DNA from: Rhizobium freirei PRF 81
Lineage (GTDB): Bacteria; Pseudomonadota; Alphaproteobacteria; Rhizobiales; Rhizobiaceae
NCBI RefSeq assembly: GCF_000359745.1
Contig: NZ_AQHN01000089.1
Coordinates: forward strand, 462,501-526,500
DNA length: 64,000 nt
Direction: 5' to 3'
Shown here: piece by piece, positions 16,622 through 26,569 of the stretch
Layout of the letters: every line of letters begins with the position of its first letter
How positions within the stretch are numbered: the first letter of the stretch is position 1
Made by a program: the position numbers and the translations under genes
The notes under the pieces: generated by a model
Seen by the model: only the letters and a program-made list of their open reading frames with translations
What the model was told of the DNA's origin: nothing
The model's database searches: none

Positions 16622-18625
16622 TTACACCTGTTCTGCGAGCTGCTTCGTACGCTCGTTCTCGGTCTTAACGACTTCGTCGGCGGGGATGTGGTAGTCGCGC
16701 TTGTAGTTGAAGGTATGGCCGATCGTAATGGCGATCATCGCGACGAAGGCGATGGCGGCGAGCCACCACATGTACCAGATCATCCCGAATGCGAAGCCGA
16801 TCGAGAGAACGCCGAGGATGACGCCCGTGCCGGTATTCTTCGGCATGTGGATCGGGATGAAGCCCTCTGTAGGACGCTTGTAGCCACGGTTCTTCATGTC
16901 CCACCACGCGTCATGATCGTAGACGATCGGCGTGAAGGCGAAGTTGTAGGCCGGCGGCGGCGACGAAGTGGACCATTCCAGCGTACGGCCGTTCCAGGGG
17001 TCGCCGGTGTGGTCGCGAAGCTCTTCGCGCTTCATGAAGCTGACGCCGAGCTGGATGAGGAAGCAGGCGATGCCGATGGCGATGAGGCCAGCGCCGAGGG
17101 CAGCGATCACGAACCAGATCTGCAGCGACGGATCGTCGAACTGGCTGACGCGGCGGGTGACGCCCATCAGGCCGAGGACATAAAGCGGCATGAAGGCGAA
17201 CCAGAAGCCGATCTGCCAGAACCAGAAGCTCATCTTGCCCCAGAAGGGATCGAGCTTGAAGCCGAAGGCCTTCGGGAACCAGTAGTTGACGCCAGCGAAC
17301 ATGCCGAAGAGCACGCCGCCGATGATAACATTATGGAAGTGAGCGATCAGGAACAGCGAGTTGTGCAGCACGAAGTCGGCCGGCGGAACCGCGAGCATGA
17401 CGCCGGTCATGCCGCCGATGGTGAAGGTCACCATGAAGCCGACGGTCCATAGCATCGGCACTTCGTAACGGATGCGCCCGTGGTACATCGTAAACAGCCA
17501 GTTGAAGAGCTTCGCACCCGTCGGGATCGAGATGATCATCGTCGTGATGCCGAAGAAGGAATTCACGCTGGCGCCCGAACCCATCGTGAAGAAGTGGTGC
17601 AGCCAGACGAGGTAGGAGAGGATCATGATCACGCAGGTGGCGTAAACCATCGAGGCGTAACCGAACAGGCGCTTGCCGCAGAATGTTGCGACGACTTCCG
17701 AGAACACGCCGAAGGCCGGCAGGACCAGGATGTAGACTTCCGGGTGACCCCAGATCCAGATGAGGTTGACATACATCATCGGATTGCCGCCGAGGTCATT
17801 CGTGAAGAAGTTCGTGCCGGCGTAGCGATCGAGGGTGAGCAGCGCCAGCGTGGCGGTCAGGATCGGGAAGCTCGCGACGATCAGGATGTTGGTGCAGAGC
17901 GACGTCCAGGTGAAAACAGGCATTTTCATGAAGGTCATGCCCGGCGCCCGCATCTTGACGATGGTGGCGATCAGGTTGATGCCCGAAAGCGTCGTTCCGA
18001 TACCCGCGACCTGCAGGCCCCAGATGTAATAGTCGACACCGACGTCTGGACTATAGGCAATGCCGGAAAGCGGCGGATAGGCCAGCCAGCCGGTCTTTGC
18101 GAATTCGCCGATGAAGAGCGAGATCATGACGACAATCGCGCCTGCCGTCGTCATCCAGAACGAGAAGTTGTTCAGGAATGGGAAGGAGACGTCGCGTGCG
18201 CCGATCTGCAGCGGCACGACGAGGTTCATCAGGCCGGTGACGAAGGGCATCGCCACGAAGAAGATCATGATGACGCCGTGGGCGGTGAAGATCTGGTCAT
18301 AGTGGTGCGGCGGCAGGTAGCCCTCGGAACCGTTGAAGGCGAGCGCCTGCTGCAGACGCATCAGCAACGCGTCGGAAAAGCCGCGCAGCAGCATGATGAG
18401 TGCCAGCACCACATACATGATGCCGATCTTCTTGTGGTCGATGCTGGTGAACCATTCCTTCCAGAGGTAGCCCCAGAGACGGAAATAGGTCAGCAGGGCG
18501 AGAAGGGCGATACCGCCGACGGCGACGCCGAGGAAGGTCACGACGAGGATGGGTTCGTGATACGGAATGGAGTCGAGCGTCAGCCGACCGAAGATGAATT
18601 TATAGAGGTCCGGGTTGGAAAACAT
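16622..18625 (-). CDS. cyoB: Cytochrome o ubiquinol oxidase subunit I
   Basis: This 667 aa catalytic subunit holds the low-spin heme and the heme-copper oxygen-reducing site. Visible metal ligands and conserved blocks are FTAHGVIMIFF (heme His), WGHPEVYILVLPAFG (CuB His with cross-linked Tyr), WLHHFFTMG (two CuB His) and LIAHFHNVIIGG (heme His pair). The extra N-terminal and C-terminal helices and the length match E. coli CyoB. It is encoded between cyoA (47-base gap) and cyoC. Confidence 0.96.
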   Translation of the reverse strand: MFSNPDLYKFIFGRLTLDSIPYHEPILVVTFLGVAVGGIALLALLTYFRLWGYLWKEWFTSIDHKKIGIMYVVLALIMLLRGFSDALLMRLQQALAFNGSEGYLPPHHYDQIFTAHGVIMIFFVAMPFVTGLMNLVVPLQIGARDVSFPFLNNFSFWMTTAGAIVVMISLFIGEFAKTGWLAYPPLSGIAYSPDVGVDYYIWGLQVAGIGTTLSGINLIATIVKMRAPGMTFMKMPVFTWTSLCTNILIVASFPILTATLALLTLDRYAGTNFFTNDLGGNPMMYVNLIWIWGHPEVYILVLPAFGVFSEVVATFCGKRLFGYASMVYATCVIMILSYLVWLHHFFTMGSGASVNSFFGITTMIISIPTGAKLFNWLFTMYHGRIRYEVPMLWTVGFMVTFTIGGMTGVMLAVPPADFVLHNSLFLIAHFHNVIIGGVLFGMFAGVNYWFPKAFGFKLDPFWGKMSFWFWQIGFWFAFMPLYVLGLMGVTRRVSQFDDPSLQIWFVIAALGAGLIAIGIACFLIQLGVSFMKREELRDHTGDPWNGRTLEWSTSSPPPAYNFAFTPIVYDHDAWWDMKNRGYKRPTEGFIPIHMPKNTGTGVILGVLSIGFAFGMIWYMWWLAAIAFVAMIAITIGHTFNYKRDYHIPADEVVKTENERTKQLAEQV

Positions 18626-18672
18626 GGATTGCCTCTGTCCCTTATGAATGTCTTGTTATTGAGCGCACCGGA

Positions 18673-19806
18673 TCAGTGACCCTGATGCTGCGCCGAACCG
18701 GTCGACGAATCGGAAGAAGAGCCGTTGCCCATATCCATGCCCTGCATGGACATTCCCTGCATCGAATTGTCGCCATGCTGCATGGTGTGACCGGCACCCC
18801 CTTCAGCCTTGACGGGCGTGATTTCGGCCGGGCTGGCATTCTGATTGTCGTAGATCAGGCGCTCGCGGTTTTCGTGGCTTTCCTTGCCGGCGCCGCCCTT
18901 GGCGTCGATATGCATCATTTCGCTCATGCACATCTTGCTCGGATCGGCGCACATGTTGAGGACGGCGTTATAGAGACCATCGTCGACGGCGTTGAAGTAA
19001 CGCACCGGTTCGCGTTCGCTCGGCTTGGCAAGCGCCAGATATTCCGGACGGCCGAGCTTCGTGCCTTGGCTCTTGGCCTTCTGGACCCATTGATCGAAAT
19101 CGGACTGGTTCACGCCATGGAACTTGAAACGCATGTGCGAGAAGCCGGCGCCGCTGTAGTTGGCGGACAGGCCCTGAAATTCGCCGGGATGATTGATGAC
19201 GGCGTGCAGCTTCGTCTCCATACCAGGCATGGCGTAGATCTGGCCAGCCAGCGCCGGGATGAAGAAGGAGTTCATCACCGTGGAGGCCGTGATCTTGAAA
19301 TTGATCGGCCGGTCGACCGGAGCTGCCATCTCATTGACGGTGGCGATGCCGTATTCCGGATAGAAGAACAGCCATTTCCAGTCGAGCGCGACGACTTCCA
19401 CCGTCAGCGGCTTTATGTCGGCGGCGAGCGGCTTGTCGGCCGCGATGCGGTCGAGCGGGCGGTAAGGATCGAGCTGATGGGTGCTGATCCAGGTTACCGC
19501 GCCGAGCGCGATGATGATGGCGAGCGGCGCGGACCAGATGACCAGCTCCAGACGCGTCGAATGATGCCAGTCCGGCTCGTAGGTCGCTTCTTTGTTCGAC
19601 TGGCGGTATTTCCAGGCAAAGAACAGCGTCAGGAAGATCACCGGAATGATGATGATCAGCATCAGCACGACCGAGACGATGATGAGGTCTCGCTGCTGCA
19701 TGGCGATATCGCCGGAGGGAGCCATCACCACCATGTCGCAACCAGATAGCAGCAAAAACAATGGAATGACGGATAAACGGCTGAAAATCTTCGATAGTCT
19801 TGGCAC
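18673..19806 (-). CDS. cyoA: Cytochrome o ubiquinol oxidase subunit II with Met/His-rich tail
   Basis: This 377 aa lipoprotein subunit has the lipobox LLLSGC near residue 23, two helices, then the periplasmic cupredoxin domain. The CuA ligand set is missing, as expected for a quinol oxidase. The C-terminal 40 residues are Met-, His- and Ser-rich (HTMQHGDNSMQGMSMQGMDM and QHQGH), resembling copper-binding tails and unlike E. coli CyoA. It is the first gene of cyoABCD. Confidence 0.93.
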   Translation of the reverse strand: MPRLSKIFSRLSVIPLFLLLSGCDMVVMAPSGDIAMQQRDLIIVSVVLMLIIIIPVIFLTLFFAWKYRQSNKEATYEPDWHHSTRLELVIWSAPLAIIIALGAVTWISTHQLDPYRPLDRIAADKPLAADIKPLTVEVVALDWKWLFFYPEYGIATVNEMAAPVDRPINFKITASTVMNSFFIPALAGQIYAMPGMETKLHAVINHPGEFQGLSANYSGAGFSHMRFKFHGVNQSDFDQWVQKAKSQGTKLGRPEYLALAKPSEREPVRYFNAVDDGLYNAVLNMCADPSKMCMSEMMHIDAKGGAGKESHENRERLIYDNQNASPAEITPVKAEGGAGHTMQHGDNSMQGMSMQGMDMGNGSSSDSSTGSAQHQGH

Positions 19807-20197
19807 GTCTTAAAGCTCTTTTTGTTTCGACCTTACCGCGACTAAAGGACGGCGGTCATGAACGATATGAGGTGTTTCGTCGCACCGCAGCAAGGGCGCG
19901 TGCAATGCGGTATGGAATGCGGCCCCACCTATCGGGAAAACCCTGCAAGATCCAGAAGGTTTTCCGCCGATCATTCGCTTTTATCGCGGCTAATATACCC
20001 GGATCGGAACAAATGACCACGGGTGGCCATTTCCGATATGTTCGCGGCGTGGCGGCAAAGGCCGGAAAGGCTGGCCTTGATGGCTAATTTGCGAATTATT
20101 TCATGCTCGACACTTGATATGTTCGCACGTTTGATAAACATTTTGATTATGCACGAATTCGTGGAGGAAATCGTGCTTGGAGAGGGAGGCTCCCTAC
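19807..20197. other. Divergent intergenic region, cyoA / MFS
   Basis: No gene is supported in these 391 bases, which must hold the promoters of both the cyo operon (-) and the MFS gene (+). An 8-bp inverted repeat (GGAAAACC / GGTTTTCC, 19937-19967, 15-base loop) would form a hairpin in the cyoA leader. I found no convincing FNR/FixK box. Confidence 0.45.
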
Positions 20198-21535
20198 ATG
20201 GTCAGCGTGACGCATGAATCACTGAACCCAACATCATCAACGCTTGAGAGCGATGCCCGCAGCATGCATGCGAACGGCTCCGTCGCTCCCGGCAATATCG
20301 CCATCGGCGTGATCATTGGTCGCACGTCCGAGTTTTTCGATTTCTTCGTTTACGCCATCGCGTCGGTCCTGGTCTTCCCGAAGCTGATGTTCCCCTTTGC
20401 TGACCCGCTGCATGGAACACTCCTTTCCTTCCTGGTGTTCGCGCTTGCCTTCATCGCCCGTCCGATCGGTTCGTTCATCTTCATGGCGATTGACCGCCGC
20501 TATGGCCGCGGCGTCAAGCTCACCATCGCGCTGTTCCTGCTCGGTGGCTCTACGGCGGCGATGAGCTTCCTGCCCGGCTACTCCGAAGCCGGCGCCTATG
20601 CGATCGTCCTGCTCGCTCTCTTCCGCATCGGCCAAGGCCTTGCGCTCGGCGGTGCCTGGGACGGCCTGGCTTCGCTCCTGGCGCTCAATGCGCCGGCCAA
20701 TCATCGCGGATGGTATGCGATGATCCCGCAGCTCGGCGCCCCGATCGGCTTCATGCTGGCGAGCGCGCTGTTTGCCTATTTCGCCACGAGCCTCAGCACA
20801 GCGGACTTCCTCGACTGGGGCTGGCGCTATCCGTTCTTCTGCGCCTTCGCCGTCAACGTCGTCGCGCTCTTTGCCCGCCTGCGCCTGGTCGCCACCGAGG
20901 AATTCGGCACGCTGCTGGAACGCCATGAGCTCGAGCCCGTCAAGATGACGGAGCTGCTGCGCGTGCACGGCCGCGACGTGCTGATCGGTGCTTTTGTGCC
21001 GCTCGCAAGCTTTGCGACCTTCCATCTGGTCACGGTCTTCCCGCTCGGCTGGGTCACGCTTTATAGCGAGCAGACCCCCGGTTCGTTCCTGCTGATGGAG
21101 TTCCTTGGCGCAATCTGCGGCATTCTCGCCATCATCTGTTCCGGTATGCTGGCCGACCGGATCGGCCGTCGCAATCAGCTCGCCATCGGTGCGGTGCTGA
21201 TCGCCTGCTTCGCTTTCGTCGCTCCCTGGCTGCTCGATGGCGGCGCGACTGGTCGCCATATCTACGTGGTCCTCGGCTTTACGCTGCTCGGCCTCTCCTT
21301 CGGCCAGGCAGCCGGCGCCAGCGCCTCGCGCTTCAGCCAGAACTACCGTTATAGCGGCTCGGCCCTCGTATCGGATCTGTCCTGGCTGATAGGTGCCGGC
21401 TTCGCGCCCTTCGTGGCGCTTGCCCTCTCCAGCCAGTTCGGCCTCGTTTACACCAGCCTCTATCTGCTGTCGGGCGTCGTCTGCACGCTGGTCGCGATCT
21501 TCTTCAGCAAGACGCTGGAAACACGCGACAACTGA
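20198..21535 (+). CDS. MFS transporter, metabolite:H+ symporter type
   Basis: This 445 aa major facilitator protein has twelve helices. The N-terminal block (NIAIGVIIGRTSEFFDFFVY) and RPIGSFIFMAIDRRYGR match the metabolite:H+ symporter (MHS) group, which moves small organic acids, betaines and the like. A second loop motif, ADRIGRRNQ, lies in the C-terminal half. ATG 20198 has GGGAGG 8 bases upstream. The substrate is not predictable from sequence. It is a single gene followed by a strong terminator. Confidence 0.87.
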   Translation: MVSVTHESLNPTSSTLESDARSMHANGSVAPGNIAIGVIIGRTSEFFDFFVYAIASVLVFPKLMFPFADPLHGTLLSFLVFALAFIARPIGSFIFMAIDRRYGRGVKLTIALFLLGGSTAAMSFLPGYSEAGAYAIVLLALFRIGQGLALGGAWDGLASLLALNAPANHRGWYAMIPQLGAPIGFMLASALFAYFATSLSTADFLDWGWRYPFFCAFAVNVVALFARLRLVATEEFGTLLERHELEPVKMTELLRVHGRDVLIGAFVPLASFATFHLVTVFPLGWVTLYSEQTPGSFLLMEFLGAICGILAIICSGMLADRIGRRNQLAIGAVLIACFAFVAPWLLDGGATGRHIYVVLGFTLLGLSFGQAAGASASRFSQNYRYSGSALVSDLSWLIGAGFAPFVALALSSQFGLVYTSLYLLSGVVCTLVAIFFSKTLETRDN

Positions 21536-21555
21536 GACGGACTATCGAATTGAAG

Positions 21556-21588
21556 AAGGCCGCGGCATGGAAGTGCCGCGGCCTTTTT
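21556..21588 (+). terminator. Rho-independent terminator
   Basis: A 12-bp stem (AAGGCCGCGGCA / TGCCGCGGCCTT) with a 6-base loop ends in a T-run. It terminates the MFS gene and, with its A-run, may also serve the convergent lrgB gene. Confidence 0.9.
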
Positions 21589-21591
21589 CGT

Positions 21592-22296
21592 TCAGGTAGA
21601 ATGCATGAACCAGGCGATCAACGGTGCCGCCAGCACATTCGTCAATCCCACCAAGACCATGACCAGCCCGGCGATCGATCCCTCCTCGCGGCCGATCTCA
21701 TGCGCCTTGGCGACGCCGATGCCATGCGCGCCCATGCCGTAAAGCGCACCGCGCGCCATGCCCGATCGCAGCGGCAATAGCCGCAGCAGGGTTTGCCCGA
21801 CAACGGCGCCGAACAGGCCGGTGATGACGACAAAGACCGCGGTCAGATTAGGCACGCCGCCGATATCGCCCGAAACCACCATCGCGAAAGGCGTGCTGAT
21901 GGAACGCGGCATCAGGCTGAGGCGCAGGCTCTCGTCGAGGCCGAGGAGGTTGGCAAGCCCCCAGGCCGAAACCATGGCCGTCGTGCTGCCGACCGTTACG
22001 CCGAACAGAAGCACGGGCCAATAGCGCTTGATGAGATCCCGCTGTTCGTAGATCGGCACGGCAAAGGCGACCGTCGCCGGCCCGAGCAAGGCAAGCAGCC
22101 AGCGACTGTCATGCATATAATCCCGATAGTTTGCGTGCAGCAGCAGCGCGATGGCGATCAGGACTGCGGGAGCCGCCACCAGCGGCGACAGCCAGAGTGA
22201 GGGCCAGCGCCGATGGAGCGCCTTGGAAATATAATAGAGCCCGATCGTCGCCAGCGGCCAGAACAGGCCGGCTGCGAGGCTTTCAATGCTGGACAT
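21592..22296 (-). CDS. lrgB: LrgB/CidB family membrane protein
   Basis: This 234 aa polytopic membrane protein is of the LrgB family. The conserved block LPRSISTPFAMVVSGDIGG reads here as LMPRSISTPFAMVVS and is followed by GVPNLTAVFVVITGLFGA. The GMGAHGIGVAKAHEIG motif is also typical. LrgA/LrgB pairs are linked to murein hydrolase control, and homologues move glycolate or pyruvate. It overlaps lrgA by 14 bases. Confidence 0.9.
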   Translation of the reverse strand: MSSIESLAAGLFWPLATIGLYYISKALHRRWPSLWLSPLVAAPAVLIAIALLLHANYRDYMHDSRWLLALLGPATVAFAVPIYEQRDLIKRYWPVLLFGVTVGSTTAMVSAWGLANLLGLDESLRLSLMPRSISTPFAMVVSGDIGGVPNLTAVFVVITGLFGAVVGQTLLRLLPLRSGMARGALYGMGAHGIGVAKAHEIGREEGSIAGLVMVLVGLTNVLAAPLIAWFMHST

Positions 22297-22690
22297 GGCG
22301 GGACGCTCCCTGGCGCATCATCAGACGGTAGCCGATATCGATCGTCATCGCGGTGACGCCCATCACGATGACGGTGCCGGCGAAGATCACCGCGAGCACC
22401 TTCAGCCCGACGATCCCGATGAATTCGCCATGATCGAGCAGGGCCAGCACCGCCGGCACGAAGAACAGCAGCATCTCGGCGAGAAACCACTCGGCACCGC
22501 GCTTCATGCTCGCCATGCTGATCCTGCCGCTGGCAAACAGCGCGAGTACCAGCAGCATGCCGACAATGGCGCCCGGTATAGGCAGATGCGTCAGACGCAC
22601 GATGGCCTCGCCCACCTGCCAGAAGCCGAGCAGCAGCAGGATCTGGGCCAAACGGCTCAGCTTCGGATGATTTTGCAGATCACTACGCAT
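22283..22690 (-). CDS. lrgA: CidA/LrgA family holin-like protein
   Basis: This is a small membrane protein with four helices, 135 aa from ATG 22690. LLLLGFWQVGEAIVRLTHLP, PGAIVGMLLVLALF and FFVPAVLALLDHGE are the family's conserved segments. ATG 22741 would add 17 residues. Neither start has a clear ribosome binding site, so the N-terminus is uncertain. It is the partner of LrgB and lies divergent from a LysR regulator that probably controls the pair. Confidence 0.88.
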   Translation of the reverse strand: MRSDLQNHPKLSRLAQILLLLGFWQVGEAIVRLTHLPIPGAIVGMLLVLALFASGRISMASMKRGAEWFLAEMLLFFVPAVLALLDHGEFIGIVGLKVLAVIFAGTVIVMGVTAMTIDIGYRLMMRQGASRHVQH

Positions 22691-22789
22691 GGAGAAACTC
22701 GAGAAAACCGGATGGCCTAAAGATAAGCCTTGCCTCCGCATGAACAAAATGAATTGATTTCATCAAATTTAGTCCCATAAGGAATAATG

Positions 22790-23674
22790 ATGGAACTTCG
22801 AACCTTACGGGCCTTTGTCGAAGTGGTGCGCCAGGGCGGATTTTCGGAAGCCGCGAAGGTGGTATTCACAACCCAGTCCGCCGTCAGCAAGGCCGTACGC
22901 CAGCTTGAGGACGAGCTCGGTCTGCCGCTGCTCAATCGCATCGGCCATCGCACGACCCTGACGGACGCCGGCGAGGTGGCGTATCGCAGGGCTGTGGCAA
23001 TCCTCGCCGGGCGAGACGATTTGCTTGCCGAGCTCGCCGAACTGCGCGGCCTTGCCCTTGGCATGCTGCGCCTCGGCCTGCCGCCGATCGGCAACGATGC
23101 GCTGTTCGCACCGATATTTGCCGTCTTCCGCAATCGCTATCCGGGGATTGAGATCAAGCTGGCGGAGCAGGGGGCCATGCGGCTGGAGGAAATGGTTCTT
23201 TCCGGCGAAGTCGATCTTGGCGCCTCGCTCCTGCCGACGCGAGATGTCTTCGAGTCGCAGAGCGTGCGCTGCGAGCCGATGCATGTGCTGCTGCCGTCAG
23301 CGCACCCGCTCGCCGGGCATGAGACGGTGCCGCTTGCGGCGCTGCAGGGCAATCCGTTCATCCTGTTCGAAACCGGCTTTGCCCTCAATGGCATCATTCT
23401 CGATGCCTGCCGTTCCGCCGGCTTCGCGCCCGATATCGCCGCGCGCTCCAGTCAGATCAATTTCATCGTCGAGCTCGTCGCAGCCGGCCTCGGCGTGGGT
23501 TTCCTGCCGCGGCTGATCGCCGAGCAGCGGCAACGCCCCGGCGTCAGCCATGCACTCGTCGTCGAGCCGGAAATGGCATGGCACATGGCATGGATATGGC
23601 GGCGAGGCGGCTATCTCTCGCACGCCGGCAAGGCCTGGCTCGATCTCGCCGCGGAGATAGCGGGGAAATCTTGA
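22790..23674 (+). CDS. LysR family regulator, CidR-like
   Basis: This 294 aa protein has an N-terminal winged HTH (GFSEAAKVVFTTQSAVSKAV) and a C-terminal LysR effector-binding domain. It is divergent from lrgAB across about 100 bases, the arrangement of CidR with cidAB, so it is the likely activator of that pair. ATG 22790 is preceded by AAGGA, and ATG 22787 is also possible. Confidence 0.9.
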   Translation: MELRTLRAFVEVVRQGGFSEAAKVVFTTQSAVSKAVRQLEDELGLPLLNRIGHRTTLTDAGEVAYRRAVAILAGRDDLLAELAELRGLALGMLRLGLPPIGNDALFAPIFAVFRNRYPGIEIKLAEQGAMRLEEMVLSGEVDLGASLLPTRDVFESQSVRCEPMHVLLPSAHPLAGHETVPLAALQGNPFILFETGFALNGIILDACRSAGFAPDIAARSSQINFIVELVAAGLGVGFLPRLIAEQRQRPGVSHALVVEPEMAWHMAWIWRRGGYLSHAGKAWLDLAAEIAGKS

Positions 23675-23718
23675 CTCCTTTTTCAAACTTTTTTGATAAC
23701 AAAGCGCCGATGTAAACT

Positions 23719-23733
23719 TGAAAATAATTGTCA
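23719..23733 (+). promoter_or_regulatory. RirA-type iron-responsive operator
   Basis: TGAAAATAATTGTCA matches the TGA-N9-TCA iron-responsive box described for rhizobial RirA. It lies 60 bases upstream of the ferric-iron binding protein start and would repress the importer when iron is sufficient. Confidence 0.6.
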
Positions 23734-23792
23734 GGAAAAATATAGGCTATTCCATTGCCGCTGCGGGCGGCGACTTTCAAGCGAGAGGGCTT

Positions 23793-24809
23793 ATGACTTT
23801 TTCCTTTACTCATCTCACCAGTGCACTGGCGCTTGCCGCAGGTCTTGCGGTCGCTCCGATGATGGCGAACGCCGCCGAATCCGAGGGCATCGTCGTTTAC
23901 AACGCCCAGCACGAGGCATTGACACAGGCTTGGGCGGATGGCTTCACCAAGGAAACTGGCATCAAGGTCACGATCCGCAACGGCGGCGACATGCAGTTCG
24001 CCAACCAGATCGTCCAGGAAGGTGCTGCTTCCCCGGCTGACGTCTATCTGACGGAAAACTCGCCGGGCATGGCGCTGGTCGACGCCAACAAGCTTTTTGC
24101 TCCGGTCAATGCCGATACGCTGGCTCAGGTGCCGGAAACCTTCAAGGCAGCCGATGGCAACTGGGTCGGCGTTGCCGCCCGCTCCACGGTTTTCGCCTAT
24201 GACAAGACCAAGCTGAAGGAAGCCGATCTGCCGAAGTCGCTGCTCGACCTTGCCGATGCCAAGTGGAAGGGCCGCTGGGGTGCTTCGCCGGCCGGCGCAG
24301 ACTTCCAGGCGATCGTCAGCGCGTTCCTCGAGCTGAAGGGCGAAGATGCGACCCGCGCCTGGCTGAAGGCGATGAAGCAAAATGCCAGCCCTTACAAGGG
24401 CAACAGCGTCGCCATGAAAGCCGTCAATGCCGGCGAGGTCGAAGGCGCGGTGATCTACCACTATTACTGGTTCGGCGATCAGGCCAAGACCGGCGAAAAC
24501 AGCAAGAACGTCGCGCTGCACTATTTCAAGAACCAGGATCCGGGTGCCTTCGTCAGCATCTCCGGCGGCGGCGTTCTGGCATCCAGCCAGCACCAGAAGG
24601 AAGCTCAGGCTTTCCTCAAGTGGATCACCGGCAAGGGTGGCCAGGCCGTTCTGCGCGATGGCAACTCCTTTGAATATGCCGTCGGCAATGGCGAGGCTTC
24701 CAATCCGAAGCTGGTGCCGCTGGCAGACCTGCAGGCACCCAAGGTCGAACCTTCGAAGCTGAACAGCAAGAAGGTCACCGACCTGATGACGGAAGCCGGA
24801 CTCATCTAA
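23793..24809 (+). CDS. Ferric iron ABC transporter substrate-binding protein
   Basis: This 338 aa periplasmic iron-binding protein is of the FbpA/FutA type. It has a signal peptide ending near MMANAAE, then GIVVYNAQHEALTQAWADGF, where the early Tyr and His are typical. The paired Tyr that bind Fe(III) are in YHYYWFG. The ending EPSKLNSKKVTDLMTEAGLI is typical. ATG 23793 follows GAGAGGG. It heads an operon with a double-length permease and an ATPase, behind a RirA-type box. Confidence 0.92.
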   Translation: MTFSFTHLTSALALAAGLAVAPMMANAAESEGIVVYNAQHEALTQAWADGFTKETGIKVTIRNGGDMQFANQIVQEGAASPADVYLTENSPGMALVDANKLFAPVNADTLAQVPETFKAADGNWVGVAARSTVFAYDKTKLKEADLPKSLLDLADAKWKGRWGASPAGADFQAIVSAFLELKGEDATRAWLKAMKQNASPYKGNSVAMKAVNAGEVEGAVIYHYYWFGDQAKTGENSKNVALHYFKNQDPGAFVSISGGGVLASSQHQKEAQAFLKWITGKGGQAVLRDGNSFEYAVGNGEASNPKLVPLADLQAPKVEPSKLNSKKVTDLMTEAGLI

Positions 24810-24874
24810 GGCGAAAGCCCGCGCCGCGGCACCTTTAGAGCGCTTTCGGGCGGGCTTGGCTCTTGCATCACTGT

Positions 24875-24948
24875 CCTATGCCCTGCTAGGGGCATAGGGA
24901 TGGCCTTAAGGCCGATCGATCGGGCAACCGCCGCAAGCGGCGGTTGCC
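24875..24948 (+). promoter_or_regulatory. Two hairpins between iron-binding protein and permease
   Basis: CCTATGCCC/GGGCATAGG (24875-24898, 6-base loop) and a perfect 12-bp stem GGCAACCGCCGC/GCGGCGGTTGCC (24923-24948) follow each other in the 210-base gap. They probably attenuate transcription or stabilise the upstream mRNA, so that the binding protein is made in excess over the permease. Confidence 0.6.
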
Positions 24949-25019
24949 TTCCTATTTCAGGGCGTGAAAGGCAGCTCGATTTGCTGCAGAAGAACACATA
25001 TGCCGGTGAGCCTGCTGCC

Positions 25020-26569
25020 ATGCGAGTGCCCCAGTTGACAGCTGCGCCTCGCAGCCGCGGTCGGCATGCTTCGGTCATCGCCCTTGCTTCCGTCGTTGCG
25101 CTTCTCAGCCTGGTGCCGCTCGGCTTCATCATCTGGATCACCGTCGATACCGGCTGGGCCGAAGTCGTCGCCCTGATCTTCCGCAATCGCGTCGGCGAGC
25201 TGCTCGTCAATACCATCCTGCTCGAAGTCTGCACTATTCCGCTATGCATCCTGCTGGCGGTGACGCTCGCGTGGCTGACCGAGCGCACCGATATTCCCGG
25301 CGCCCGCCTCTGGTCCTGGCTGGCGGCAGCGCCGCTCGCCGTGCCCGCTTTCGTGCACAGCTATGCCTGGGTCAGCCTCGTGCCCGGCATGCGCGGGCTC
25401 TGGAGCGGCGTGCTGGTATCGGTGCTCGCCTATTTTCCGTTTCTCTATCTGCCTGTCGCCGCTGCCCTGCGCCGGCTCGATCCGGCGATCGAGGATGCGG
25501 CCGCCTCGCTCGGCCTCGACCCCTGGCGCGTCTTCTTCCGCGCGATCCTGCCGCAGCTTCGCCTTGCCATTTGCGGCGGCTCGCTGCTGATCGGCCTGCA
25601 TCTCCTGGCGGAATACGGTCTCTACGTGATGATCCGCTTCGACACGTTCTCGACCGCCATCGTCGACCAGTTCCAGTCGGCCTATAACAGCCCGGCCGCC
25701 AACATGCTCGGCGGCGTCCTCGTCTTCTGCTGCCTGCTGCTTCTTGGCGTCGAGGTGCTGGTGCGCGGCAATGAGCGCTATGCCCGCATCGGCTCCGGTG
25801 CGGCTCGCCCGGCGGATCGCCGTCGCCTGGGCTGGTTCGTCGCTCCCGCCATTGCGTTGCCGGTCGTGACCGCCGCGCTGACGCTCGGCATTCCGTTCGT
25901 GACGCTGGCACGCTGGCTCTATATCGGCGGCCTGGATATCTGGCGGATCGACACCGTCGGTTCCGCCCTGCTGCAGACCATTGCTCTGGCGATCGCCGGC
26001 GGCCTCCTTGCCACCATTGCCGCAGCCCCCATGGCTTGGCTGTCCGTGCGCGCGCCGGGCCGGCTGCAGCGCATTCTCGAAGCCTGCCACTATTATGTCG
26101 GCTCGCTGCCGGGTGTCGTCGTCGCGCTGGCCCTGGTTTCCATCACCGTCCGGCTGATCCTGCCGCTCTATCAGACTTTTGCGACGCTGCTGCTCGCCTA
26201 TGTGCTGCTGTTCCTGCCGCGCGCCATGGTCGGCCTGCGCGCCAGCATCGCCCAGGCGCCGGTCGAACTTGAGCGCGCCGCCATGGCGCTCGGCCGCACG
26301 CCGGCACAGGCGGTGCGGCAGATCACCATGCGGCTTGCCGCTCCCGGTTTTGCCGCCAGCGTGGCGCTCGTCGCGCTCGGCATCACCAATGAGCTGACGG
26401 CAACGCTGATGCTCTCTCCCAACGGCACGGAAACACTGGCGACGAAATTCTGGTCGCTCACCAGCGAGATCGACTATGTTGCCGCGGCACCCTACGCCTT
26501 CATGATGGTCGTCCTGTCGCTGCCGCTCACCCTTCTCCTTTACGTGCAATCCAAGCGGACGGCCGGACA

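Noticed and set aside
20117..20150. FNR/FixK-like TTGAT...GATAAAC near the cyoA/MFS region
   Set aside because: The half-sites do not have the TTGAT-N4-ATCAA spacing.
24900..25019. Upstream start for the iron permease at ATG 24900
   Set aside because: The extra 40 residues are encoded across a perfect 12-bp hairpin and do not resemble the family N-terminus.
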